NCBI GenBank assembly: GCA_002367335.1
Contig: DFBI01000224.1
Location: 1-12,816, forward strand
DNA: 12,816 nucleotides
Source: Syntrophaceae bacterium UBA3084
GTDB lineage: Bacteria > Desulfobacterota > Syntrophia > Syntrophales > UBA6807
Direction of reading: 5' to 3'
Shown piece after piece: positions 6,568 through 12,816 of the stretch. Within the stretch, counting starts at the first letter, position 1. Every line of letters starts with the position of its first letter. The notes below the pieces were generated by a model, which was not told the origin of the DNA, made no database searches, and was given only the letters and a program-made list of their open reading frames with translations. The position numbers were made by a program, and so were the translations under genes.

Positions 6568-7075
6568 AAGTCTGGTTCTGGGGTTTTTCTCTGACGAAAG
6601 ACCACCTAGGGGTTATTCCGGTTTCGTTGACTGGCGTCTTAACGGTATGATATCTAAACAAATCTCAGACGGTAAAGTCACCGGGTCTTTCATGGAAAAG
6701 ACACTCATCACCTCTAACTACCGCATTCCTTCTTTAAGAATTATACTTCTGGGCTTAGGGAAATCAACAAATCTAACGTATGATCAATTATACACCGCAG
6801 GACACGTTATCGCACAAACCACAGAAAAAATTAATTGTACTGAATATGCATTTGATATTCCCAGCCCGGAGCGGTGTAATTTACAAATGGCAGAAATGAC
6901 AACAGCAATGATCTCCGGGTTCACTGATGAAGCTATAGAAAACAAAACTCAATCGGACATCATATCTACTTGTATACTGGGAGATGAGACATACAGGGAT
7001 GAAATCGTTTTAGGGGCCAACCAATTTAAGGTAAGCGTGAAAAACAAGATTAAAGTAATTATCCTGGAAGTATAA
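6521..7075 (+). CDS. Stand-alone M17 leucyl aminopeptidase N-terminal domain protein
   Basis: The 184 residues resemble only the N-terminal, non-catalytic domain of cytosol aminopeptidases (family M17, PepA). The match rests on the opening MKVKISSEPIDFLNYESLVLG, the DERPPRGYSGFVDWRLNG block near residues 24-41, and the LRIILLGLGK strand. The C-terminal metallopeptidase half, with its metal-ligand motifs, is absent: the frame stops at 7075 and trkA follows. The protein therefore should not be a peptidase. In PepA the N-terminal domain acts in hexamer assembly and DNA binding; a similar role here is speculation. I chose the ATG at 6521, inside the end of nusB, because the family's first strand begins there. 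There is no clear ribosome binding site, so translation may be coupled to nusB. An in-frame ATG at 6491 is the alternative. Confidence 0.72.
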   Translation: MKVKISSEPIDFLNYESLVLGFFSDERPPRGYSGFVDWRLNGMISKQISDGKVTGSFMEKTLITSNYRIPSLRIILLGLGKSTNLTYDQLYTAGHVIAQTTEKINCTEYAFDIPSPERCNLQMAEMTTAMISGFTDEAIENKTQSDIISTCILGDETYRDEIVLGANQFKVSVKNKIKVIILEV

Positions 7076-7090
7076 TAACTCTATACATGA

Positions 7091-7111
7091 GAAACGGAAA
7101 TTAGAAATTCC
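7091..7111. repeat. Possible short heptamer remnant before trkA
   Basis: Three 7-base units, GAAACGG, AAATTAG and AAATTCC, run in phase, and the outer CGGAA and TTCCG form inverted arms. Copy number is low and the units are divergent, so this may be chance. It lies in the 77-base gap before trkA, upstream of GGGAG at 7138-7142. Confidence 0.3.
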
Positions 7112-7152
7112 GATGTGGCGGATTTGAGAATGATATTGGGAGTACTGGAGTT

Positions 7153-8520
7153 ATGAGAGTAGTCGTGATAGGCGCCGGCGAGGTTGGTTATAATATTGCA
7201 GACATACTTTCCGCAGAGGGGAGTGATGTAATCATTATCGACAAGAATGAAGAACGTTTGAAAACGGTCGCTGAAAATCTGGATGTACAGACAATAACAG
7301 GAAGTGGAAGTAGCCCACACATTCTGAAGGCTGCCAAACTGGATCAATCTGAAATGATTGTTGCTGTAACTGATAGTGATGAAACAAATATGGTGGCGTG
7401 TCTTCTCGCCTCTGTTCTATCGAAGGGAGCTGTTAAAATTGCAAGGATAAGAAATATGGAATTAGACCAGCATGTTGCCATCTTCGATAAAGATCATCTC
7501 AATATTGACCTGTGTATCAACCCGGAGAGGGAGTCGGTAAACAACGTTATGGACCTCATAGAATATCCCGGGGCATCAGAGATTATCGATTTCGCCAGGG
7601 GACGTATTAAACTCGCAGCTTTTAACGTGAATTCAAGCTGCATTGCCGTGGGGAAACAACTGCATGAGATCAAGGAAATGTGCAAGGAGCACGATTTTCT
7701 AATCGCTTCTATTATTAGGAAAGAAGAACCTATCGTACCATCCGGTAAAGCAATAATTGAAGAAAATGATTATATCTTCGTCCTTTCCGAGTCAGAAAAT
7801 GTGAGGGATATACTCAAATTCTTTGGTAAAGATGTTGATCCCGTTCAAAGGGTTTTTATCATGGGAGGGGGTAATACCGCTCTCTTGTTATCTAAAGCTC
7901 TTGAAAAGAAAGGTATCTTCGTAAAAATTATAGAAAAAAGACAGGACAAATGTAAAATATTAGCTTCCAATTTAGACAAGACTGTTATCCTCCATGGAGA
8001 CGGAACAAGTCAGGATCTTCTCAAAGAGGAAAACATTCAGGATGCCGATTATTTTATTGCCGTTACTGATGATGAAGAGGCGAACATATTGAGTGCCCTT
8101 TTGGCAAAACAGCTTGGTGCCAGGAAGACGATATCTCTTATTAACAGAGTAGATTATACCCACCTTGTCCCTACTATTGGGATAGACGGTGTCATGAACC
8201 CGAGACATGCCACTATAAGCGAAATACTGCACTTCATAAGAAAGGGAAAGGTTATTTCAGCTACTCCTCTGCATGATGACAAGGCAGAAGCAGTTGAGTT
8301 TATAGCCCTGGAAACATCAGAAATCATAAATACCCCCCTTAAAGACCTGCAAATTCCCAAAGGAACGATAATAGGCGCCATCATAAGAGAAGATAAAGTA
8401 ATCATTCCGGGCGGTGATTCCGTCATCCGTCCGGGAGATCAGGTCATACTTGTTACCCTCCATTCAGCCATTCCCAAGGTCGAAAAAATCCTCACCGTCA
8501 AGCTGGATTATTTCGGATGA
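7153..8520 (+). CDS. trkA: Trk potassium uptake regulatory subunit TrkA
   Basis: TrkA is the cytosolic nucleotide-binding gating ring of the Trk potassium transporter and works with the membrane protein TrkH encoded next. The 455 residues form two RCK units. The first Rossmann domain has GAGEVG (7-12) and the acidic D30 at the end of strand 2, followed by an RCK_C domain (about 150-225). The second has GGGNTA (238-243) and E261, followed by RCK_C (about 375-455) with the PGGDSVIRPGDQVILV pattern. The third glycine of the second dinucleotide motif is alanine (A243), so the two sites may differ in ligand preference; that is inference. GGGAG at 7138-7142 precedes the ATG by ten bases. The gene ends in an ATGA overlap with trkH, a sign of translational coupling of the two subunits. 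Confidence 0.95.
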   Translation: MRVVVIGAGEVGYNIADILSAEGSDVIIIDKNEERLKTVAENLDVQTITGSGSSPHILKAAKLDQSEMIVAVTDSDETNMVACLLASVLSKGAVKIARIRNMELDQHVAIFDKDHLNIDLCINPERESVNNVMDLIEYPGASEIIDFARGRIKLAAFNVNSSCIAVGKQLHEIKEMCKEHDFLIASIIRKEEPIVPSGKAIIEENDYIFVLSESENVRDILKFFGKDVDPVQRVFIMGGGNTALLLSKALEKKGIFVKIIEKRQDKCKILASNLDKTVILHGDGTSQDLLKEENIQDADYFIAVTDDEEANILSALLAKQLGARKTISLINRVDYTHLVPTIGIDGVMNPRHATISEILHFIRKGKVISATPLHDDKAEAVEFIALETSEIINTPLKDLQIPKGTIIGAIIREDKVIIPGGDSVIRPGDQVILVTLHSAIPKVEKILTVKLDYFG

Positions 8521-9968
8521 AAGCAAGAAACATATTATATATACTGGGATCATTCCTGTTTTGCTTAGGGCTTACCATGCTCTTGCCGTTGGCCTGGTCT
8601 TTTTACTACTGGCAAGGAGACTATAAAGCTCTCTCCATATCCATGGGGATAACCTCTATCATAGGCGCTTTACTATATTTCATTTTCAAGCCTGCAAATG
8701 GTGAGATTACTTTAAATCATAAAGAAGGTTTTTTAATTGTCACTGCAGGATGGCTTCTTGCCGGTGTTTTCGGTTCCCTGCCGTATTTGATTCACGGTGT
8801 ATTGCCCGCATTTACTGATGCTTTCTTCGAATCCATATCCGGATTTACCACTACTGGGGCAACTGTTATTACGAATATAGAGAACATTCCACATGGAATC
8901 CTTCTCTGGCGCGCCCTTACCCAGTGGCTTGGAGGAATGGGAATCATTATATTATCAATTGCTATACTCCCTCTCCTTGGTGTGGGCGGCATGCAGCTTT
9001 ACAAGGCAGAACTGCCCAGCCCTGTGAAGGATAAGCTGACTCCCCGTGTAGCAGAAACAGCAAGAACACTCTGGATAGTATATATTATCATTTCTATTGT
9101 TGAGTTTATTATGCTTCTCTTCGGAGGAATGGATGTTTTTAACTCGCTTTGTCATACATTCAGCACTATGGCTACAGGAGGATTCTCAACAAGTGATGCC
9201 AGTATTGGCCATTTTCACAGTGTTTACATTGATAGTGTCATTACCTTTTTCATGTTGATAGCAGGAATAAATTTCACCCTTCACTACAGTCTGATAATGG
9301 GGAATTTTAAAACCGTTTTCAAGAATAGTGAGTTACGTTTTTATCTGGGAATTGTCCTGATTTCCGTGATTATAATAACTCTCAATTTGAGATTAAATAT
9401 CTTTGAGGATATCGGCCAAAGTATTCGCTATGCTGCATTTCAGGCGATCTCTATATTAACAACAACCGGCTTTACAACAGATAACTTTAACGAATGGCCG
9501 GCTCTTTCCAAAATCATACTGCTTCTCCTGATGTTCATAGGAGGATCTGCTGGTTCCACTGGTGGGAGTATAAAGTGTCTGAGGATTCTCCTGATCCTGA
9601 AACACAGTTACATGGAACTGTACAGGTTGGTTCACCCCCACGCAGTAACGGCGGTGAAGCTCGGGAAGAAAATAGTTTACCCGGAAACAATGGCAAGTAT
9701 CTGGGGATTTTTTATCCTTTATTTGTCATTAACAGTTGTTGCTTCTATCCTTATGACATTTCTTGGCCTGGATATGATGACGGCTTTTTCCTCAGTTGCG
9801 GCGACTATCGGAAATGTAGGGCCTGGATTCGGAACCGTGAATGCTTCATTAACATACAGTGAAATTCCCTCCTTTGGAAAATGGATTCTTTCCTTCTGCA
9901 TGCTTGCCGGAAGGCTTGAAATTTACACTGTCATAATTCTCATGATTCCGGAATTCTGGAAAAAATAA
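8517..9968 (+). CDS. trkH: Trk potassium uptake transmembrane subunit TrkH
   Basis: TrkH is the inner-membrane pore of the potassium uptake system gated by TrkA. The 483 residues are highly hydrophobic and show the four pore-loop repeats of the superfamily: TTTGAT (111-116), MATGGFS (218-224), TTTGFT (315-320) and ATIGNVGPGFG (429-439). The glycine of each filter is present. IGGSAGSTGGSIKCLR (341-356) is the conserved segment after the third filter, in the middle of the membrane domain. The QWLGGMGI motif (136-143) is also typical. The start overlaps the trkA stop by four bases. KtrB is the related alternative, but the length, the N-terminal helices and a two-unit TrkA partner favour TrkH. 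Downstream, TGGG and CCCA around 9973-9983 form only a weak hairpin. Confidence 0.96.
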   Translation: MKARNILYILGSFLFCLGLTMLLPLAWSFYYWQGDYKALSISMGITSIIGALLYFIFKPANGEITLNHKEGFLIVTAGWLLAGVFGSLPYLIHGVLPAFTDAFFESISGFTTTGATVITNIENIPHGILLWRALTQWLGGMGIIILSIAILPLLGVGGMQLYKAELPSPVKDKLTPRVAETARTLWIVYIIISIVEFIMLLFGGMDVFNSLCHTFSTMATGGFSTSDASIGHFHSVYIDSVITFFMLIAGINFTLHYSLIMGNFKTVFKNSELRFYLGIVLISVIIITLNLRLNIFEDIGQSIRYAAFQAISILTTTGFTTDNFNEWPALSKIILLLLMFIGGSAGSTGGSIKCLRILLILKHSYMELYRLVHPHAVTAVKLGKKIVYPETMASIWGFFILYLSLTVVASILMTFLGLDMMTAFSSVAATIGNVGPGFGTVNASLTYSEIPSFGKWILSFCMLAGRLEIYTVIILMIPEFWKK

Positions 9969-10018
9969 AAGTGGGTAATCCCATTGTGTACAATATGACA
10001 TGTTTCACATACCTGATG

Positions 10019-10030
10019 TGAAGCGCTTCA
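10019..10030. repeat. Perfect 12-base palindrome upstream of a small membrane protein gene
   Basis: TGAAGCGCTTCA is its own reverse complement and lies 107 bases before the start at 10138. Symmetric sites of this size are often bound by dimeric repressors, but I recognise no particular operator and no convincing promoter pair next to it. An AT-rich inverted repeat, GTTTTTG/CAAAAAC (10079-10085 and 10099-10105), follows closer to the gene. Both could be chance. Confidence 0.35.
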
Positions 10031-10137
10031 TTGCCCTTACTGTCGACTATTTTTTAGACTCTGCATAAACACAACACGGTTTTTGCGAGATAGAGAGACA
10101 AAAACAGAAAATCCTTCAGGACAAGGAAGAATATGCG

Positions 10138-10533
10138 ATGGTAACAGATGAAGATAGAGCTACTTTACATAAAATAGTAGTAGAAAAATATAGAAGGGGT
10201 CAGATTTCGATAGGCATCAATAGAAGTTCGTCACTCCTTCTCTATCCTCGAATTTCACAAAATCCACTGGTAAAAATATTTAATTTTATAGTTCGCGTTT
10301 ATTCATTTCCTCTTACAATTATTGGTGTAATATTTGGTTCTGTTTTTACCGATAATTATCTGTTCGTTTTATGTTATATTATAGGACTTTTCTGCCTCAT
10401 ATCTGCGGAAGACTATCTGTCGGAAGTAACGACGATAAATTCGGTACTGACGAATCAAAAAGTTTTTTCCAATTTACAGAGGAGAGGAGTAATATACGTC
10501 AGAGATGTTGTTGATCCTGAGATACCGGTCTAA
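10138..10533 (+). CDS. Small two-helix membrane protein of unknown function
   Basis: I do not recognise this 131-residue protein. It has a charged N-terminus (about residues 1-25, with KYRRGQ near 18-22), a short middle part, two predicted membrane helices at about 50-70 (IVRVYSFPLTIIGVIFGSVF) and 74-90 (YLFVLCYIIGLFCLIS), and a soluble tail rich in polar residues ending DVVDPEIPV. AAGGA at 10123-10127 lies ten bases before the ATG, which supports real translation. An ATG at 10133 is out of frame. The gene looks more AT-rich than its neighbours, with many ATA and TTA codons, which could reflect acquisition or weak selection. It is separated from trkH by 169 bases and probably has its own promoter. 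It converges on the - strand gene at 10618. Confidence 0.7.
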   Translation: MVTDEDRATLHKIVVEKYRRGQISIGINRSSSLLLYPRISQNPLVKIFNFIVRVYSFPLTIIGVIFGSVFTDNYLFVLCYIIGLFCLISAEDYLSEVTTINSVLTNQKVFSNLQRRGVIYVRDVVDPEIPV

Positions 10534-10617
10534 AGGATATTCAACCCGGAATTCGCAGTATCCACCTGCCGCTACTTGAGAATCCTTGCAGTCCCGCCGT
10601 TGCGACATTTCACAAAG

Positions 10618-11736
10618 TTAATCCTCAACATATCTTGTAGATATCCCTGCGGCTAAAAATCGCCGATAATAGGCCAGAATCAGGAATGTCATGGGCAGAG
10701 CAATGATCAATCCGAAAATGCCCAGTAATTTGCCCCAGATGGAAAGAGACAACAGAATCATGGCCGGGTTTAATCCTGTAACACGTCCCATAATCCTGGG
10801 GACCAGTATAACGTCCTGGATTATCTGAACGACGACAAATATCAGTCCGGTTAATCCCAATATCACCCAGAAACTGCTCCCCGTTTCGAGGGCGCGAATA
10901 AGAGCCAGTAAAAAGGCCGGTATGAGACCGATGAGCTGCAGATAGGGGACCATATTCAGAAGTCCGATAAAAAGACCAAGCAATATACCGAGTGGCAGGC
11001 CTATTATCAGAAAACCTATGGCAAACAAAACCCCGACAATCGAAGCCACCGCCGCCTGGCCCCGGAAGTAACGGTTCATGGCCGAGTCAAAATCATTGGC
11101 AAATCCTGTAATTGTTTCACGGTAAGCGGGTGGAAGCAGTTCTTTCCATCCCTCACTGACCTTCTGATAGTCCAAAAGTAAAAAGATAAGATAAAGTCCG
11201 ATCACGGTCAGTCCGACCAGGCCAATGATAAAACTCGCCGTCCCGGTTATCAGACCCCATATTCCAGGTAAAACTTTGCGAGTCACGGTCTCGGCAAGCT
11301 TCCAGAAATTATCAGTTTTGAAGAAGTCCTGGATATCCGGTCTTGACGCGTAATCCTTGAGTGCCTGCCAGAGATCCGGCGGGAGACGCCGTGAAGCTTG
11401 TTCAGCCAGGCCCGCGTTGTTAACCAATGCAGACACAAGCTGACCCATGTGCGTTATTTCATTTATAATCAGGGGAATGATCAGCCATCCTAAAAGAATT
11501 GTCAATGCAGTTACGGCAAACAGACTGATTAACACGGCGGCAAGGCGGTTGGGGATTTTCTTCTGGATCAGAAGGACAAGAGGATTCAACATATAGGCAA
11601 GAAGGAGGGCAACGGCAAAAGGGATCAATACATCACTAAGATATCCTGATAGCCAGATCAGGCCACATAATAATCCTGCAGTTATACCGATACGCACAAC
11701 TCTGTCAAATGTATACGGTTTGTTGTCTAACATCAT
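10618..11736 (-). CDS. AI-2E/PerM-family transporter
   Basis: A polytopic membrane protein of the AI-2E family (PerM, YdiK and TqsA relatives), whose members are reported as exporters of autoinducer-2 or other small molecules, or as sodium/proton antiporters. The substrate cannot be read from sequence. The 372 residues fit the family. Hydrophobic segments lie at about 13-30, 34-52, 65-92, 155-188 and from 228 to the C-terminal region. A soluble helical stretch of about 93-150 precedes the family signature. Signature motifs are YFRGQ (223-227), NMVPYLQLIGLIPA (261-274), QDVILVPRIMGRVTGLNP (307-324) and WGKLLGIFGLIIALP (334-348). Two adjacent ATGs open the gene; GAGGT (complement of 11743-11747) lies six to nine bases upstream. 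It follows the AIM24-family gene by 132 bases on the same strand, so co-transcription is possible. Confidence 0.9.
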   Translation of the reverse strand: MMLDNKPYTFDRVVRIGITAGLLCGLIWLSGYLSDVLIPFAVALLLAYMLNPLVLLIQKKIPNRLAAVLISLFAVTALTILLGWLIIPLIINEITHMGQLVSALVNNAGLAEQASRRLPPDLWQALKDYASRPDIQDFFKTDNFWKLAETVTRKVLPGIWGLITGTASFIIGLVGLTVIGLYLIFLLLDYQKVSEGWKELLPPAYRETITGFANDFDSAMNRYFRGQAAVASIVGVLFAIGFLIIGLPLGILLGLFIGLLNMVPYLQLIGLIPAFLLALIRALETGSSFWVILGLTGLIFVVVQIIQDVILVPRIMGRVTGLNPAMILLSLSIWGKLLGIFGLIIALPMTFLILAYYRRFLAAGISTRYVED

Positions 11737-11752
11737 AATAATACCTCACTAA

Positions 11753-11767
11753 TGCGGCAAGGCCGCA
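11753..11767. repeat. GC-rich 6-bp hairpin before the AI-2E-family gene
   Basis: TGCGGC (11753-11758) and GCCGCA (11762-11767) enclose three bases. In a - strand transcript the stem would sit five bases before the ribosome binding site of the AI-2E-family gene. No run of T follows in either direction, so a terminator is unlikely. It abuts the heptamer repeat blocks at 11771-11846. Confidence 0.5.
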
Positions 11768-11770
11768 AGG

Positions 11771-11846
11771 GCTGAGCAATGAGGACTGAGAACTAAAGGC
11801 TAAAGGTTTTTCCTTAATCCTTTGTCCTTGTACCTTGTACCTTTTC
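11771..11846. repeat. Two facing heptamer blocks (CTGAGA-like and CCTTGTA)
   Basis: Two runs of five 7-base units meet head to head. The left run, 11771-11805, reads GCTGAGC, AATGAGG, ACTGAGA, ACTAAAG, GCTAAAG. The right run, 11812-11846, reads CCTTAAT, CCTTTGT, CCTTGTA, CCTTGTA, CCTTTTC. Where they meet, 11795-11806 pairs with 11812-11823 at 10 of 12 positions around a loop of five T. They fill most of the gap between the two - strand genes. The architecture matches the loci after rpiB and glyA, but with different words. Confidence 0.82.
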
Positions 11847-11868
11847 ACTGCTGTTGTGAATAAAGATT

Positions 11869-12657
11869 CTAATTCCCGTCCAGCATACCGCCCAAACGAC
11901 CGAGAATTGATCCTTCTCCTTTACTACTGCCGCCCCCTGAGGGCGCATGAGCAAGAATCCGGTCTGCCATGCGGGAAAAGGGAAGGCTTTGCAGGAAAAC
12001 GGTGCCGGTGCCGCTGAGTGTTGCCAGAAAAAGGCCTTCACCTCCGAAAAACATTGATTTAAGGTTCCCGGCCCGTTCGATGCTGTAATCAATTTCCTCT
12101 GTAAATGCTACCAGACAGCCCGTATCTACCCGAAGGACATCATTATTCAATTTTTTTTCTATCACAGTGCCACCGGCATGAATAAAGGCCATCCCATCGC
12201 CGCGCAGGCGCTGAAGAATAAATCCCTCTCCTCCGAAGAAGCCTGCTCCCAGGCGCTTTGTGAAAGCTATACCTATCTCTGTTCCAAGCGCTGCCGCTAA
12301 AAAAGCATCTTTTTGGCAGAGCAGTTCTCCTCCTGCCCTGGCCATATCATAAGCAATGATTTTTCCCGGGTAAGGAGCCGCAAAAGATACTTTCTTCTTG
12401 CCACTGCCGGTATTGGTAAAGTGAGTAAGAAACAGGGATTCCCCTGTTAACGCCCGCTTGCCCGCACTCATCAATTTGCCGAAGATTCCCTCATCTACCT
12501 GTGAACCATCTCCCATCCTGGATTCAAAGGTAATACCGTCTTCCATGTAATTCATGGCCCCCGCTTCTGCAATGACTGTTTCACCCGGGTCGAGTTCTAT
12601 CTCAACAATCTGCATATCATGTCCCAATATTTCATAATCCACTTCATGACATTTCAT
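11869..12657 (-). CDS. TIGR00266/AIM24-family protein
   Basis: A member of the TIGR00266 family, related to mitochondrial AIM24 and the tryptophan-RNA attenuator-like beta-sandwich fold. Its biochemical role in bacteria is not established. The 262 residues begin MKCHEVDYEILG, as in the family, and carry two FGGEG motifs (141-145 and 204-208), each followed by a G-x-G turn (GDG and GTG), which suggests an internally repeated fold. LCQKDAFLAAALGTEIG, RVDTGCLVAF and VFLQSLPFSRMA are further family motifs. The last ~24 residues are glycine-rich (GGGSSKGEG, then GRLGGMLDGN) and look flexible. There is no signal peptide or membrane helix, so the protein is probably cytosolic. A consensus-strength AAGGAGG (complement of 12666-12672) lies eight bases before the ATG and predicts strong translation. 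Confidence 0.9.
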   Translation of the reverse strand: MKCHEVDYEILGHDMQIVEIELDPGETVIAEAGAMNYMEDGITFESRMGDGSQVDEGIFGKLMSAGKRALTGESLFLTHFTNTGSGKKKVSFAAPYPGKIIAYDMARAGGELLCQKDAFLAAALGTEIGIAFTKRLGAGFFGGEGFILQRLRGDGMAFIHAGGTVIEKKLNNDVLRVDTGCLVAFTEEIDYSIERAGNLKSMFFGGEGLFLATLSGTGTVFLQSLPFSRMADRILAHAPSGGGSSKGEGSILGRLGGMLDGN

Positions 12658-12762
12658 AATAACAACCTCCTTTTTATTTCTCCAAATCAGTTTTGTTTTG
12701 ATTCATCATATTTCCTGTCAGCAGAACACAACGAGCATTTAACATTTATGCGAGCTTATCAT

Positions 12763-12768
12763 ATTATA
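12763..12768 (-). promoter_or_regulatory. Possible -10 element upstream of the AIM24-family gene
   Basis: On the - strand this reads TATAAT, in an AT-rich region about 105 bases before the start at 12657. No good TTGACA-like box lies 16-18 bases upstream of it; a TTGAAG occurs too close. The call is weak. The remaining bases to the window edge hold only an AGGCGG/CCGCCT inverted repeat (12789-12794 and 12805-12810). Confidence 0.22.
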
Positions 12769-12816
12769 TCCGTTCCTTCAAACGATACAGGCGGCCCAAA
12801 TCCACCGCCTAAAAGA

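Noticed and set aside
9971..9983. Hairpin after trkH as a terminator
   Set aside because: The stem is four strong pairs plus a wobble, with no run of T after it.
12789..12810. AGGCGG/CCGCCT inverted repeat as a terminator
   Set aside because: The stem is only 6 bp with a 10-base loop, and no T-tract follows in either direction.

Overview
The window reads as a conserved bacterial housekeeping region, most likely from a deltaproteobacterium in the broad sense (Desulfobacterota or a relative). The main support is the gene order fabF-rpiB-glyA-dCMP deaminase-nrdR-riboflavin genes-nusB, which I associate with that group. Base composition is moderate to AT-leaning. No rRNA, tRNA, CRISPR array, insertion sequence or phage gene is visible, and no stretch longer than 300 bases lacks a gene.

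Left and centre (1-9968, all + strand). The window opens inside fabF (fatty-acid elongation). Then come rpiB (pentose phosphate isomerase), glyA (serine hydroxymethyltransferase), a deoxycytidylate deaminase and nrdR. GlyA supplies methylene-THF and the deaminase supplies dUMP, the two substrates of thymidylate synthesis. NrdR controls ribonucleotide reductase genes, so these three share a deoxynucleotide theme. Next are ribE, fused ribBA and ribH, which cover every dedicated riboflavin step except the RibD deaminase/reductase. ribD is absent from the place between nrdR and ribE where I would expect it. nusB follows and is overlapped by a gene for a stand-alone N-terminal domain of M17 leucyl aminopeptidase. 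The run ends with trkA and trkH, overlapping by 4 bases, which encode a Trk/Ktr-type potassium uptake system.

Right (9969-12816). A small, AT-rich two-helix membrane protein of unknown function (10138-10533, +) faces two - strand genes: an AI-2E/PerM-family membrane protein and a TIGR00266/AIM24-family protein with a very strong ribosome binding site.

The unusual layer is a set of short repeats with a 7-base period at gene borders. Their words differ from place to place: ACCTGAA after rpiB, AACTCGA/AACCCGA between glyA and the deaminase, GACGTTG-like before ribE, and CCTTGTA with CTGAGA-like blocks between the two - strand genes. At three loci two blocks of opposite polarity face each other and could pair. 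In two places the repeat is part of a protein: the C-terminal tail of RpiB and about 18 residues at the N-terminus of the deaminase. I see no convincing new multi-gene system; these heptamer repeats are the best lead.
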